From Melastoma dodecandrum (Eukaryota > Streptophyta > Magnoliopsida > Myrtales > Melastomataceae), in contig JARUPY010000607.1 of the NCBI GenBank assembly GCA_029817715.1, positions 1,860,001 through 1,924,000 on the forward strand: 64,000 bases of DNA, given 5' to 3'. Below, one piece after another: positions 15,382 through 26,483 of this stretch; within the stretch, counting starts at the first letter, position 1, and the number at the start of each line of letters is the position of its first letter. A model generated the notes under the pieces. That model did not search any database. It worked only from the letters and a program-made list of their open reading frames with translations, and was not told the DNA's origin. Position numbers and translations under genes: made by a program.

Positions 15382-16500
15382 AATTAGCGGGCCACTATCT
15401 GGGAAACATGCGGTTGCAAGATATGCTCGTCTGGGATGGTCTGTTCTATGTCCGTATCGACACTAATTCCACACTATGATGAGAAGGGTCGGTAAAATTC
15501 CATCTCGAGTCTCTCTGGAAAGCCCCTAGGGCAAACAAATGCTGCCAAAGTTTGTTCTAGCCTCTGTAAAATTGAGCTACTTTGAAGGTTGAGACAACCG
15601 TCTAAGATTTGAGCTGCTGGAGTATCCAGCAGCCGTGTCCCTTGCTTTCGAGTTTGTCGGTAATATCATGGTAGCTCAATGAACAACATTTGACTTGCAA
15701 TTAGCTGCTACTCTCCATTAATCCTGCTTTGTTCGCACTATTGAGATCCCAATCTGGATGGCTCACTGTGACGCATCGGGCTGGCTGTTCAAATCTAAAA
15801 CCGATGTGTTCTCATTTGCATTGCCAGGCAGTTTTGGCTGGATTTGATTCTTCAAGTCCAAGTCCAGCTACTCTTTGATTCAGACATGACATTGTAGTTC
15901 TGGCGAAAGAAACTCTTTTTTTTTTTTATTTTCTCGAAATGTTTCGTCATTTCAGTTCCGTTCATGCAAACTAGCCAACGTCCACAAAGCACAGGTCTGT
16001 TCCATTTTCCATGAGAAAGTCTGCCATGCGCACGTAACCGGCCGTTGCTTCCAAAACTGGGACATTCCCGCCGACACTCGCTGAAGCATCTCACAGTTTT
16101 CACATCCTTTCGAAGCAGCTTGGTGCTGAGTTCGCAACAAATTGGAAAGCTAATTGGGATGATCGAAGATAAAAAAAAAAGGTTCGATGTCGCGGCCTCC
16201 CGTCTCCTGGACACAAACACGGGTCACGATCACGACACGACCGTCTTCATAAAAAGTACGCACGGACACGTTTTAATAATCCCCCCCCCCCCCTCCAAAT
16301 TATCACTACTGTTATTTCCACCTCGGATCCATCCACATCCAAATGCAAAATTTCCTTGGAGAGAAGAACATCGTTTCCTACAAAATTCCTCTTGAAACTT
16401 CGGGGTGATATGACCACGTTGTCTGGAAACAAACGCACACCTTACATTAGAACCGAAATTACCCGGTAATTCCTCGTTTCGCTCGGACTCCAGTCACCTC
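15382..16500. other. Intergenic between RPT6 and the small gene
   Basis: About 1.1 kb. It holds the RPT6 3' untranslated region and the distal promoter of the 124-aa gene, with a C run near 16279-16291. No further gene or repeat is supported. Confidence 0.5.
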
Positions 16501-16539
16501 CACGTGTCAGTCAACCCCTCATCCCCTCCCTCTTATAAA
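16501..16539 (+). promoter_or_regulatory. G-box/ABRE and TATA box of the 124-aa gene
   Basis: CACGTG at 16501-16506, in the ABRE-like context CCACGTGTC, lies 28 bp before a good TATA box (TATAAA, 16534-16539). The start codon follows 77 bp after the TATA box, leaving a leader of roughly 45-50 bp. This arrangement is typical of genes driven by bZIP/bHLH factors in light or abscisic-acid responses. Responsiveness itself is inference. Confidence 0.7.
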
Positions 16540-16616
16540 GATGCCCAACATGCTCGGCCCTTTCCCTCTCATCTCTTCCCCACTTACTTGACCGTTACTT
16601 CTTCCTTCCCAATCCA

Positions 16617-16991
16617 ATGTCGACCACCAACCTCCTCCCTCCCTTCAAGCCCTCGCTCCCCCTCCCCGCCCCCCGCCAGCCGACCGGCCGATCGTCGACC
16701 CCGCCATCTAGCTGGTGGACCCCGCTCTTCGGGTGGCCCTCCCAGCCGGGCTACCTCGACGCCGTCAACACCAGCACCAACCTCAAGATCCCTACCGAAA
16801 CACCGCCCGATAAGGCCGGTCCGCGGAGGTCGTCGGCTTCGCGGCCTAGGTCGGTGCAGTTCACGGAGGAGAAGGCGCGGCTCCTTAGGAAGATGACGAC
16901 GGAGGCGGGGTCTTTCCACCACGAGATGTACCATTCGGCGATCGCCGCCCGATTGGCATCGGATTTCGGCGTCCCGAAGTCCGATCAGTGA
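16617..16991 (+). CDS. Small plant protein with WWTPLFGW motif, function unknown
   Basis: A single-exon 124-aa ORF behind a clear TATA box. The first half is Pro/Ser-rich; residues 33-49 hold the motif WWTPLFGWPSQPGYLD; the C-terminal third is basic then mildly helical (QFTEEKARLLRKMTTEAGSF, HHEMYHSAIAARLASDFG). No signal peptide or membrane segment is seen. I recognise the aromatic motif as recurring in small uncharacterised plant proteins but cannot name a family or function. GC-rich codon use, an ATG just after the promoter and a coherent C-terminal domain support a real gene. Out-of-frame ORFs overlapping it on both strands are shadows. Confidence 0.7.
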   Translation: MSTTNLLPPFKPSLPLPAPRQPTGRSSTPPSSWWTPLFGWPSQPGYLDAVNTSTNLKIPTETPPDKAGPRRSSASRPRSVQFTEEKARLLRKMTTEAGSFHHEMYHSAIAARLASDFGVPKSDQ

Positions 16992-17872
16992 CTTAAAGAA
17001 AGATGCTTTACTCTTATCCATTCCTTTATCTCTCTCTTTTTTTTTTTAATTAAGGGATAATGATGAATTAGATTAGGTTTAGGGTAAGTGTAAGGTGTAG
17101 GGAGTAGGCCGGCGGGTGATGTAAAATTACGCGTTTCCAAATGGGCATGGGCCAGCAATAAATTGACAACCATTACGGGCCCCTTGGGAATGGGCTCCTT
17201 GTTTATTGGGCCTTCCGACTTTCGGGATTCCTTGCGACCCACAGAAAACACGCATTTCGATTTGAGAGCTTGATCGTAAAATGATGGCGAGGGAGGCAAA
17301 GTTCAAGTGATGGTCACCCCCCCCACCATGGATTACGACACGACAGGGGACAAGGAAACACCCCGCCTGGATTGGGTAGTTTCAAGCAGAGGCCGCTATC
17401 GACGACTACGCTTATAAAGTCGAAATCTTATTTCATTTGGTGCTTTGGTGCCATCACTTTACTTTAAAGTGACAAAAATTAAAATGGTTTTGCTCTCTCT
17501 CATCTCTAGCTTGCCTTGCCTGTCCCCTCGACGATGGAAACAGACAACTCATCTTTTTATTTATTTTAAGTTATCATTTGATTTTAGTTTTGGTGGAGGA
17601 GTTGTAGTAAAGGGAACACACAAATCTTCCTAAACAGAAAAGAGAGGAAGACAATCAATCATATATGTAACGCCCCCAAACATGTGAATCCACATGACTC
17701 AGGTTAACCAGAGTGACCCCATCATATTGTTTTTCTTCCCACATGTCACATGTAACACAACACAACACCAAGACACCCCCACCTCCTCTTGTCCCCTTTT
17801 ACGTCCTCACTCCCCCCCCTCCCCTTCTCCCACTGACTCACTGTGTCACCCCCGTTTCGTTCGATCATCCAA

Positions 17873-17891
17873 CCCCCCCCCCCCCCCCCCC
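17873..17891. repeat. Poly-C run (19 C)
   Basis: Nineteen consecutive C within a C-rich stretch. Its length may be uncertain in the assembly. Confidence 0.9.
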
Positions 17892-18037
17892 ATTAACTCA
17901 CTGCTCATGTTTCACCAACCGGGGAGGGGAGTTAAATCCACCCCCTCCAACAAGACATGCTTGCGTAAAGTGGGGCTCTGGTATTCTTACAGAGGAGGGC
18001 CGGTGTTGGGGGGGTTTAGTTTAGTGTATATGAAACT

Positions 18038-18039
<2 letters not shown>

Positions 18040-18069
<30 letters not shown>
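18040..18069. repeat. (CT)n microsatellite
   Basis: About 15 CT units. It is followed by CCATGAG and a possible splice donor (TCG|GTGAGT, 18098-18106), so it may belong to the leader of an unrecognised transcript. No coding continuation was found. Confidence 0.85.
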
Positions 18070-18073
<4 letters not shown>

Positions 18074-20037
18074 AGTCCAGCCCCAACTTCTCCTTGTCGG
18101 TGAGTGGTCGGGTATTTTTGTTTCTACACCCCCTCCAATCATTTCCTTCTCCACGAGTCCAAAATCTTCTTCCGATGCTGTTTGAGATCGAACCCATTAC
18201 AGAAGGAAACAGTGATTATGTATGGGCACATTCAAGTGGATACAATATGGTTGAAAAGAATGAATCTTTCTTTCTTCTGTTTTCCTCGAGTTAGTGTTTG
18301 CATCATCATCACATGGGATATTTGTGGAAGGAGTTTTCATTAATGCCATGATGATTGGGAGGGGGGGGGGGGATGCTCAGGGATGGGGAAACCTTTGTTC
18401 AATTCCTTTGTCATGTTATTTCATTATCCAAAACATTTATTAGTGTCGAAAGAGATTGGGAGAGAAATAAGGAGATGGTAGTGTTGGTGGTGGTGACGAA
18501 GGTGGTGGGAGTTATTAAATTAAAAGATTGCGACTTCACATACATCACGTGGCCTCCCATCATGTGCTAAAATACGACCACATTCCCATCGGAAAACAGG
18601 AAAACGAAACAATAATATGAAGGAAAAGAAAAAGAAGAGAAGATGACAAAGTCGGGGTTCCATGTATGACCGCATTGCATGTAGTAAACCGGACGTGCTC
18701 GTGATCGAACCGACTTGATGTGGCATGAGATTGCGATGTTTTTGTTACCCTTTGGACATTGGTTTGGGAAATCGTCGGGAGGATTGGGGTAAATGAATGT
18801 TACAATCGATGTATGCATTCCCAAGATGAGCTTTCGAGCTAAAACAAGAACATTAAAAAGGGCATGAAATGAAGGAAAAACATGGTAAAAAGAACAGGGA
18901 CATGTTCTGCACCCAAAAGGGGGGTTGGGGGATGAGGAGTAGCCATGTGCTCTCGTTATTACAACAAACACATAAACAGAAAGGGGGGATGTAAGGAGCC
19001 ACCCAAAAGAAACTTATAAGCATTAAATGTCACTGAAGGAGGGGAGAGAAGCTGATAGGAAGCAACTGTCCTTGTCCCTATGTCATCACTTTGCTTCCCC
19101 AATCCCAGCTGACGGAGACGAAGACGATGGCGAAGATGATGATGTTGATGATGGTGCAAAAGTTTCTGTAAACTGCAACATAAAACTCAAGCAAAAGAGA
19201 AATTCGATACAGGGCAGAAGGAGGAGGAGAGGACCCTGAATTTATTGCTTTTCCACAGTTGCGCTTGGTATTTACTTATTTCGATGTCCGTACTATAATA
19301 AAGTTAGTTTTAAGAAAAAAATTTATCAATTTGAGAAATTATCAATTTACCGCTTTTAAGTCGTAGTTGAGAATCACGACTTCTAATTTATTAGTTAGAC
19401 GTTCGTTCTTAACATAGACTCGATTAATCTAAATATTTTTAAATATTTCAAAATCGCGATTTCGAATCATGACAATTAAAGAAAGTCGTGTCATCGAAAA
19501 AGCGATTTTGAAGAAAAAAAACTAAAATCGTGTTTTTTGAATTGCGATAATTAAGAAAGGTCACGGTCCAAAATTACAATTTTAAAAAATTTAGAAAAAT
19601 AAATTGATTATTTTTCAAATTTTTATCGTAATACACAAATGTTAAGAGGTAGCAAAAAAATATAACGAGAGATCAACGAAATTTAAACATCTCCTACTGA
19701 TTATTTATTATATTTCTTTTAAAAAAAGGTTAAAATAGTGTGTGACCAATGATGACATAAAAAAGAATAACTCCTACAAAAGAAACTAATAATAATAAAA
19801 AAATTATTTTTAAAATGATAAAAAATGCAAAAACCTTATAGTTTTCTGGGATAATTGAATTCCAAAGAAAATTGGAAAACATTACGGCATGATATTCGAC
19901 TTATCTTGTACTTGTAATTTTTTTTTATATTTTTTGGATATTGAAATATGTATAAATATATTCTAAGAGGCGGGCAAGACTATCAAAAGAATGAATGTCG
20001 TCGTGCAATCGAGCCTTAGCCTAACAACAACAACGAC

Positions 20038-20061
20038 AAGAAGAAGAAGAAGAAGAAGAAG
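20038..20061. repeat. (AAG)n microsatellite
   Basis: About eight AAG units following a short CAA repeat, in AT-rich intergenic DNA. Confidence 0.85.
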
Positions 20062-23000
20062 ATATAAAACGGAATAAATAAATAAAAAAATTTGGGGAGA
20101 TGAACATGAACAAAACTCTCCGGAGTTACGAGAGAAAGAAAGCGTGACGACAGAAAGAGTACGTGAGTTTTGGCAGGGTAGTGTATTGTAATGACATCGA
20201 GATGGAGGTTTTGAAATAAATTCCGACATATAGGGGGAGATCCTTATCAGTAATACCTTTGCATGTGACTCTCAACTCTTTTAACCTTTTTTTTTTTGGG
20301 TTTCTCTAAAGAAAATGTCAGGCTTGACGCAATCTTCCAAAATCTCATTGCAAGATTACAAAATACATGTTATATTATTTTTATCTAGAAACCAGTTTGT
20401 GTAGGTCCCTGTAAAAGCCTGAGGTTGATAGCAATTTGTCCCTAAAATGTCTGTCATCTTGCTGATGCCTTTGTTTTTTTTTTTATTATTATTGTAGGAA
20501 TTAATTGGCGCCAAGCAAAACTCGTGGTTAGGTCAAGGCCAAAGTGTTTAAACGTGTTAAGGCACGCCTGAGTTTGGGTTGTTATCAGGACGATGTGTGG
20601 AGTTTAGTTCGGCGATATTGTTTGACTTCTCAGCGGGAGTTCGAGTCGTCGGGGAATGTCCGACCGTCTTGACGGAAGCGACCGGCTTTCTTGTTCACGA
20701 AACTTTGGCCGAAAAAGAGATGCCATTTTGCAAGCATCTCCCCCGATACGACTCAATGGAAAATGATCTTACAAGTAAGCATGCCCTTTCGGACATCATC
20801 ACCCGCCGCCGCCAAACACTACTTTAATCCTCTCCATTTCATCACTAAGATTCATTGTAATATCTAAGTTACAATAACATGTCGTTGGTGGGACACACAC
20901 TAAAAAACACTCAATATATAAATTAAAGGCGAAAGGTCAACTCCTGTTCTCATCAATTTATGTCAATCGACCCTCTTATATTATATATATTATAAGATAA
21001 CATCATGCACAGACGTACCACTGCTACTCCCCCCACCCCCCCTAACAAGTAAAACCTTTTCCTAGTCCTGTTTCGAGATATAACGAATTTCTCGGACAAA
21101 GATGAAACGAGTGGTGTCGACCTCATCCACGACTACCCCCTAGCCCTGGTTGACACGGAAACCGAAAGACAGACGGCGCCAGCCTTTGGGTTGGCATCCC
21201 CGATTCGACGGTACGATCTCTATAACATATTACAACACGATGCAGTAAGACGACAAGGGCAAACATATATAAAACAAACGACTGGACGACACGCGGCGAC
21301 CGACCATTCGTCCCAACCACATGTTGTTTGCTTTGTCTTCCTTGGGGAGGGTTTTGGTTTCCTTCTCTTCTTTTCCCGATTACGAAGTGAGATCGAGCAT
21401 ATGGGATTTGACCCGTCGAGAGGGGGGAACCTTAACTCCGTTAGGGCTTTTGCATGCAGGAGGAATTCAGAGTCTTAATCAGACGACATGCAAACTCTGA
21501 TGGGAGGGGCGTGTTTTCGGTCTGGAAGTAACCCTCTTAAAAAGTAATGTTCGGTTGCAAGTAATAACATGCTCGAAGAAGAGAAGACATTGCCCTCTCT
21601 CGATTCTTTCTTCTAATAACGGGAGTGGTCAGGGATTTGCTACGCTACCTACAAGAAGCAAAGGAATGTCTACATTTTCAACAGAAGTTAGATAGACTTG
21701 GGGGGGTGTTAATATCTGGGCAAGAATTTCTGCCCTGTCCCTAAACAATCCTAACTAATCATCATCCCTACAGCACGATTCCGACACGAAATTCTAATAT
21801 CTGGGTCGGCTAACCTAACAAATAGTGGACTTTTCATATACCACCCCTGCCATTCATTGTGGCGTAGTAACACCAATCATTTTGACTTGATTATTATTAT
21901 TTTTCTCGCTCTCTCTCTCGAAAGGGACAGCTTAACTTCCAAACCCTCCAAATGTCTCCCTCCCACCCACCCGAAACATTGCCAAAATTCGATCGCATGA
22001 AAAATTTGGCCCGATGGGAAATCAGCTGCGTGAAAATAGTGTGTGTTTCTATTTGACAGGATTAGAAAATCATGCCATGCCACACTAAAAACAATGATTC
22101 CAATGTTTCTAAGTATTCCCTTTCGTGCCCGTAACCCTCTCCTTTTCGGAATGGACAACGATGTTATCCTCGCCGGCCAAACAACCACCTTATGTGTCCA
22201 ATATTATTACAGAAAACCCTCGACGACTTTGATTTTTCCCACGTGAGATGGACAGAAGGATATCATAGAAACGATGGGCCAACAGAAGTTTTGACGATTT
22301 CAGATCGAAATGATAGTGTATTAAGGGAGGGGGGGGGAATCAAATAAGAAGATTATGTTTTAATATAATGGAACGAACGCGTGAGACACTCCCTCGTCAT
22401 TTTTCGAATACATTTTTCGGTTTGTGTCGGGTCGGTTTTGATAAAAAAGAAAAAATGAGTGCCAGAGAAGATAAAAAAATAATGGACCCACCAGACCAAC
22501 CTCCATCTTTTATTTTATTTTCTCTATTCAGAAAAAGATGTGGAAAAATATATGTTTATTGTTTTGATTTTTGGGTAGATTTCGTGGAAAAAGCCAAACA
22601 AGACAGTAACCTTTCCTTGTCGTGTTGCTCTATCTCATTATTCACCTTGTTCCTCCTTGTAACACCAACTCTAACAACAAACCATCAAAATTGTAAGATA
22701 AAAAAACCTAAGAGGAAGTTCTAATATTATTTTCTCTTTTTATTTTTATTTTTATTTTTTAATCGATAATTAAACCATCTATTAATGTCTTGTTTTAGCT
22801 TTCAAGTTATGAAATATAAAATTAACTAAAATCAACGTAAAATAAACATTAATAACAATTTTTTTTTATAAGAAATTATGTTAAAGTCAAAATGAAAAGT
22901 TTGGGTCAAATTGAAGCTGAAAATTAATATTTTACCTAGAAAAGACAGCAAGGAGAGAGGCCCTTCCCCCCAATTCCTCCATTGACGTAGTTCATCGTCG

Positions 23001-25512
23001 TCGTCAAATCTTCTTTGTTTTTTTTTTTTTAATCACTATTGGAAAAATCCACGCAAACAGTCGATCGGTTTGCCCGATTCTTACCACCGTCCTTTTGTAC
23101 TTTTTAATCATCTCCCCAACAAAAACAAGAAAATAAAAGAAAACTCAAGGCCTCTCTCTACCTTTTTTATGCTTTGATAGTTAGATTCTTATCTGAATAA
23201 TCATTTTTTTTTTCTTTTTCGGGTTTCGTTTTGGTGTGTAGAGCCGAGGGGGAGGAGAAAGGAGTCGTCTCATCATAAGCCTTGTCTCAAAACTGAAAAA
23301 AAAAAAGGAAAAATAAGAAAAACCAAAAAGAAAACCCGGGGGGGACTGAAAGAGGACAAATTTGCTCAGACAACCTCATCAGACACTGTTGGGTAAGAAA
23401 GTTTTAGTTAGTAAGAGAATCTATAAGAAGACGATATCACCCGGTGCTAGGATACCTCACTTAGTTGAATTTCTGTTTAGCAATATAAATTCTGGATCGC
23501 ATATTTCAACTCAATTTGTAGATCGACGGTCCAGAATACAGACCCAAGGGAGAAAAATTCAGAAAGGAGATGACTAAAGGATACACACCAAGCGAATGCT
23601 TGCTGGGCGAAGAAATCACTAAGTGATAGGATTATCAGGCGACGGACAACAACAGGTCGGCGAAGCGATAAGCGACAGCAAGACTGAGAGAGCGAGAAAA
23701 CTCCACGGCGAAGGCAATGGGCGACCAGTCAGCTATTAAGGAAGGCTCAAGAAGATCTCGGGATCCGAAAAGAGATTGTTACCAAATTTATTCATATGGA
23801 AAGGAGATATTTCGTAGCAAAGGAAATGTAATATATGTGCAATATTCTATTACCATATATACGTAGGTCTAGCTTAATATAAATATTTGTTCTTAGGCAT
23901 TGTACGAACATATATTGTCAATTTATCTTTCCAGTATTCAAGCTCTCAAGCATCCATCCGTAAGTGCTTCCGCGTCCGTAGTGCAGGAGATTTCCGACGT
24001 GTTTGGATCTTGCTTATCCGCGGTCATTTCCGGAGCAAACACATTCCTCTTAGGAAAATATGATCACAACCACCGAAGGACACATCTCAAGCTTAATAAT
24101 CGTTCATGCATCAGACTTTTGTGGGGGTGGGTGTAGAGGAGTCTATCTATAGACATTTATGGGTGTGTGTCGGGGGAGGAATATGCTCGGTTATATGAAT
24201 GAGGTTGGGGGGAGTCGTAGGACCCATGAAGGGAACATTGCCTCGAACATGTCCTGGCTGTATTCGGACAAGATTAGGGAGAAGGTGGCGCCACCTCCCT
24301 CCCTCCCTCCCTCTTTCGTTGTTGTCTGTGTGGGGATCGAGTGTTGGGTCAACCGCCAGAGAAGAGAATCAGAGACCACCATCCCCACAATCTGAAAAAA
24401 CACGAAAACCCTCATCCCCCGCCCTATATTTCGCACCAAGCCTTTGTTCCCATGTGCTCCAATTTAAGAGCATCCTTCCAAACCCCCCCTCCCTCCCTCC
24501 CGTTACGCGCACTCGAACGCGGATTCACATTTCGCACGCCATCCCCCTCGCGAGTATAACCTACCGTAGTTCTTCTCATTCGGTTCGTGTCACACCGTTC
24601 GCTCTTCCCACCGTCCCGTTCTCGTAAAACCATGTTCCGATTCGGATGTCGCGTTGTCCGAGATTGTGACGTGAGGAATAATAAGTTCTTTCTTGGCTCT
24701 TTCCTTGTCCCTTTGTCTTTCCCCGCGTTTTCGGGAACATATTGGAAGCATGAGTTTAAATGATCTCGTCCCGGGACTTGCTGCATGTTTTCCTCGCTTT
24801 TTTGTTATTTACTACAGCGACATGATAATGCGAATGATTATTGGAATTTCGTTTAGCTATTGCCAACATTGAAAAACATTGGTGGGGCCTTTCTGTTTCA
24901 CTCGTGACATCAATAGGTTTTAGAGAACATCCTCTTTTTGTTTATACTTCTTCTAGTCTCATATGTCCATCCAAAAAGAGAGATGGCGTCATTAAATTAG
25001 CGAACTCCATTAATATGACTATAAACCCCAAGTTAAGTATCCCTTAATCTTCTTCCCCATCGTTTGAAACAAAAAAATGATGCCACAAAGCTAGGAGATA
25101 ACTAAACTGCAACTTCCAATGCCTGCCCTACGAATAGAAATCTCCCCCTCCTCACTCCCTCCCTCGTCATGAAATCGACAACACCTGTTTCCGGTCCCGT
25201 CATCGGCGATTTAGATGTCTTCCTGCGATGGCCTCCATTGGATGACGAAACGAGGAAAAGAAAATAATAGCTGTACTAGGGCGGACGGTTCCACATCGGT
25301 TCGCCTTGGCGAGAAGTTGACGGGCATGTGATCGACGTACATATATATACATTTCGTGTCTCGTGACGGATGACTTTTAGCGCTCTTCCCTTGTTTATAC
25401 GCCAACGCTTGCGTCCATATCGACTTCCATAACGTACATGAGAAATCGTTATCTATCCTCGCCAACCCCAATGGGAACGAGGGTTGCGATGAAAAAGGAC
25501 GACATGTGTAGT

Positions 25513-25604
25513 ATGTTTTCTCACGCGAGCCACTCCAATTTGCGGTTGGATTTTAACGATGTTTTCTCACGCGAGCCACTCCAATTTGCGGTTGGATTTT
25601 AACG
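25513..25604. repeat. Perfect 46-bp tandem duplication
   Basis: Two identical 46-bp units, 25513-25558 and 25559-25604, each starting ATGTTTTCTCACGCGAGCC and ending TTTTAACG. No mismatch between the copies, so the duplication is recent or is an assembly artefact. It lies 0.9 kb upstream of the CYP734A start codon. Confidence 0.95.
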
Positions 25605-26172
25605 TTGAATGTGGGGGTGAAGAAACAAGTTTCCGCCACCTTGCTCGTGACATTCCCGTGACGCCGCCGGCCTAACCGGCGGAACCCTCTCTAAGGAGAT
25701 CACGAGCCATTAGTCAGCATTACATTCAAAAGCGCGTACGAAAATCCACGGCCGCCAAATTCAACAACGAAGGGAGGCCGGCGCAATGTGGAAAAACACA
25801 TATGTTTTGATTTTTATTCTTTTGCAAACCGATTTTGACAAAAAATAAAAAAGAAGAAAACCTCATTTCTCAGATCACCTACTCAAACGGGGGTAGTGAA
25901 ACATTCTTTCTTACAGCTTTTTCGTTTGGATTTACCATAACTCCTCGGTCTTAATGATGATGGTTAGGGGGGGGGGGGGGAAGTGAGTGTCTCCAACAGG
26001 GCGAATGGCAATAAATGAATTGAGTGAATGGGAAGAAGGAAATCAAGGGTGTAATTAAATGTGGAATCGAGAGATCGATCATCAGGCAATTAGAATGTCT
26101 AGAAAGGGGATACGGTAATAACTCCCAAAAACCTTTCTCTGATCCTCCTACATGCACATGTTAAAAGGCCCC

Positions 26173-26194
26173 AAATAAATAAATAAATAAATAA
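26173..26194. repeat. (AAAT)n microsatellite
   Basis: Five to six AAAT units about 290 bp upstream of the P450 start. Confidence 0.8.
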
Positions 26195-26483
26195 AAATAA
26201 GGGAGAGAGAAGAGAGAGGTTGAAGGGGGGGGGGCTAAAATTCGTTGACCCTTGGGGAAATTCCCAATGGCGGCCCCTCCGCCGATGCCCTCGCTCTCTC
26301 CCCCCTCCCTCTCTCTATCTATCTGTGTCTCTGTTTTGGTTTCCATCTATCTCTGAGGCATTAAAAAGCCCCACCTCCCTCCCCCTCCCTCCTTCACACA
26401 AAGCACCACCTCTTCCTTCCTCTTCTCTGATCTTCCCTTTTGTCGGTTTGGATAATTGAGGCGAAAAGGGAAAGGGGGAGAAG

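Larger units (their letters stand above)
16992..26483. other. Gene-poor region upstream of the CYP734A gene
   Basis: About 9.5 kb in which no ORF shows a recognisable domain, transit peptide or plausible exon structure. Content: TGGGCC (site II) motifs near 17149-17220 with only a nine-codon ORF after them; C and CT tracts around 17.8-18.1 kb; very AT-rich sequence at 19.2-20.0 kb with degenerate CGCGATT/AATTAAGAAAG repeats; further AT-rich DNA at 22.7-23.3 kb; a perfect 46-bp tandem duplication at 25.5 kb. I saw no tRNA, known miRNA, or transposon ends. Part of it is probably the promoter of the P450 at 26484. Confidence 0.55.

Noticed and set aside
20630..20660. GTTCGAGTC word as a tRNA B box
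   Set aside because: No matching A box or cloverleaf could be drawn around it.
22368..22724. 118-aa ORF in the gene-poor region
   Set aside because: AT-rich, no recognisable domain, no promoter or splice context; expected by chance in this length of DNA.
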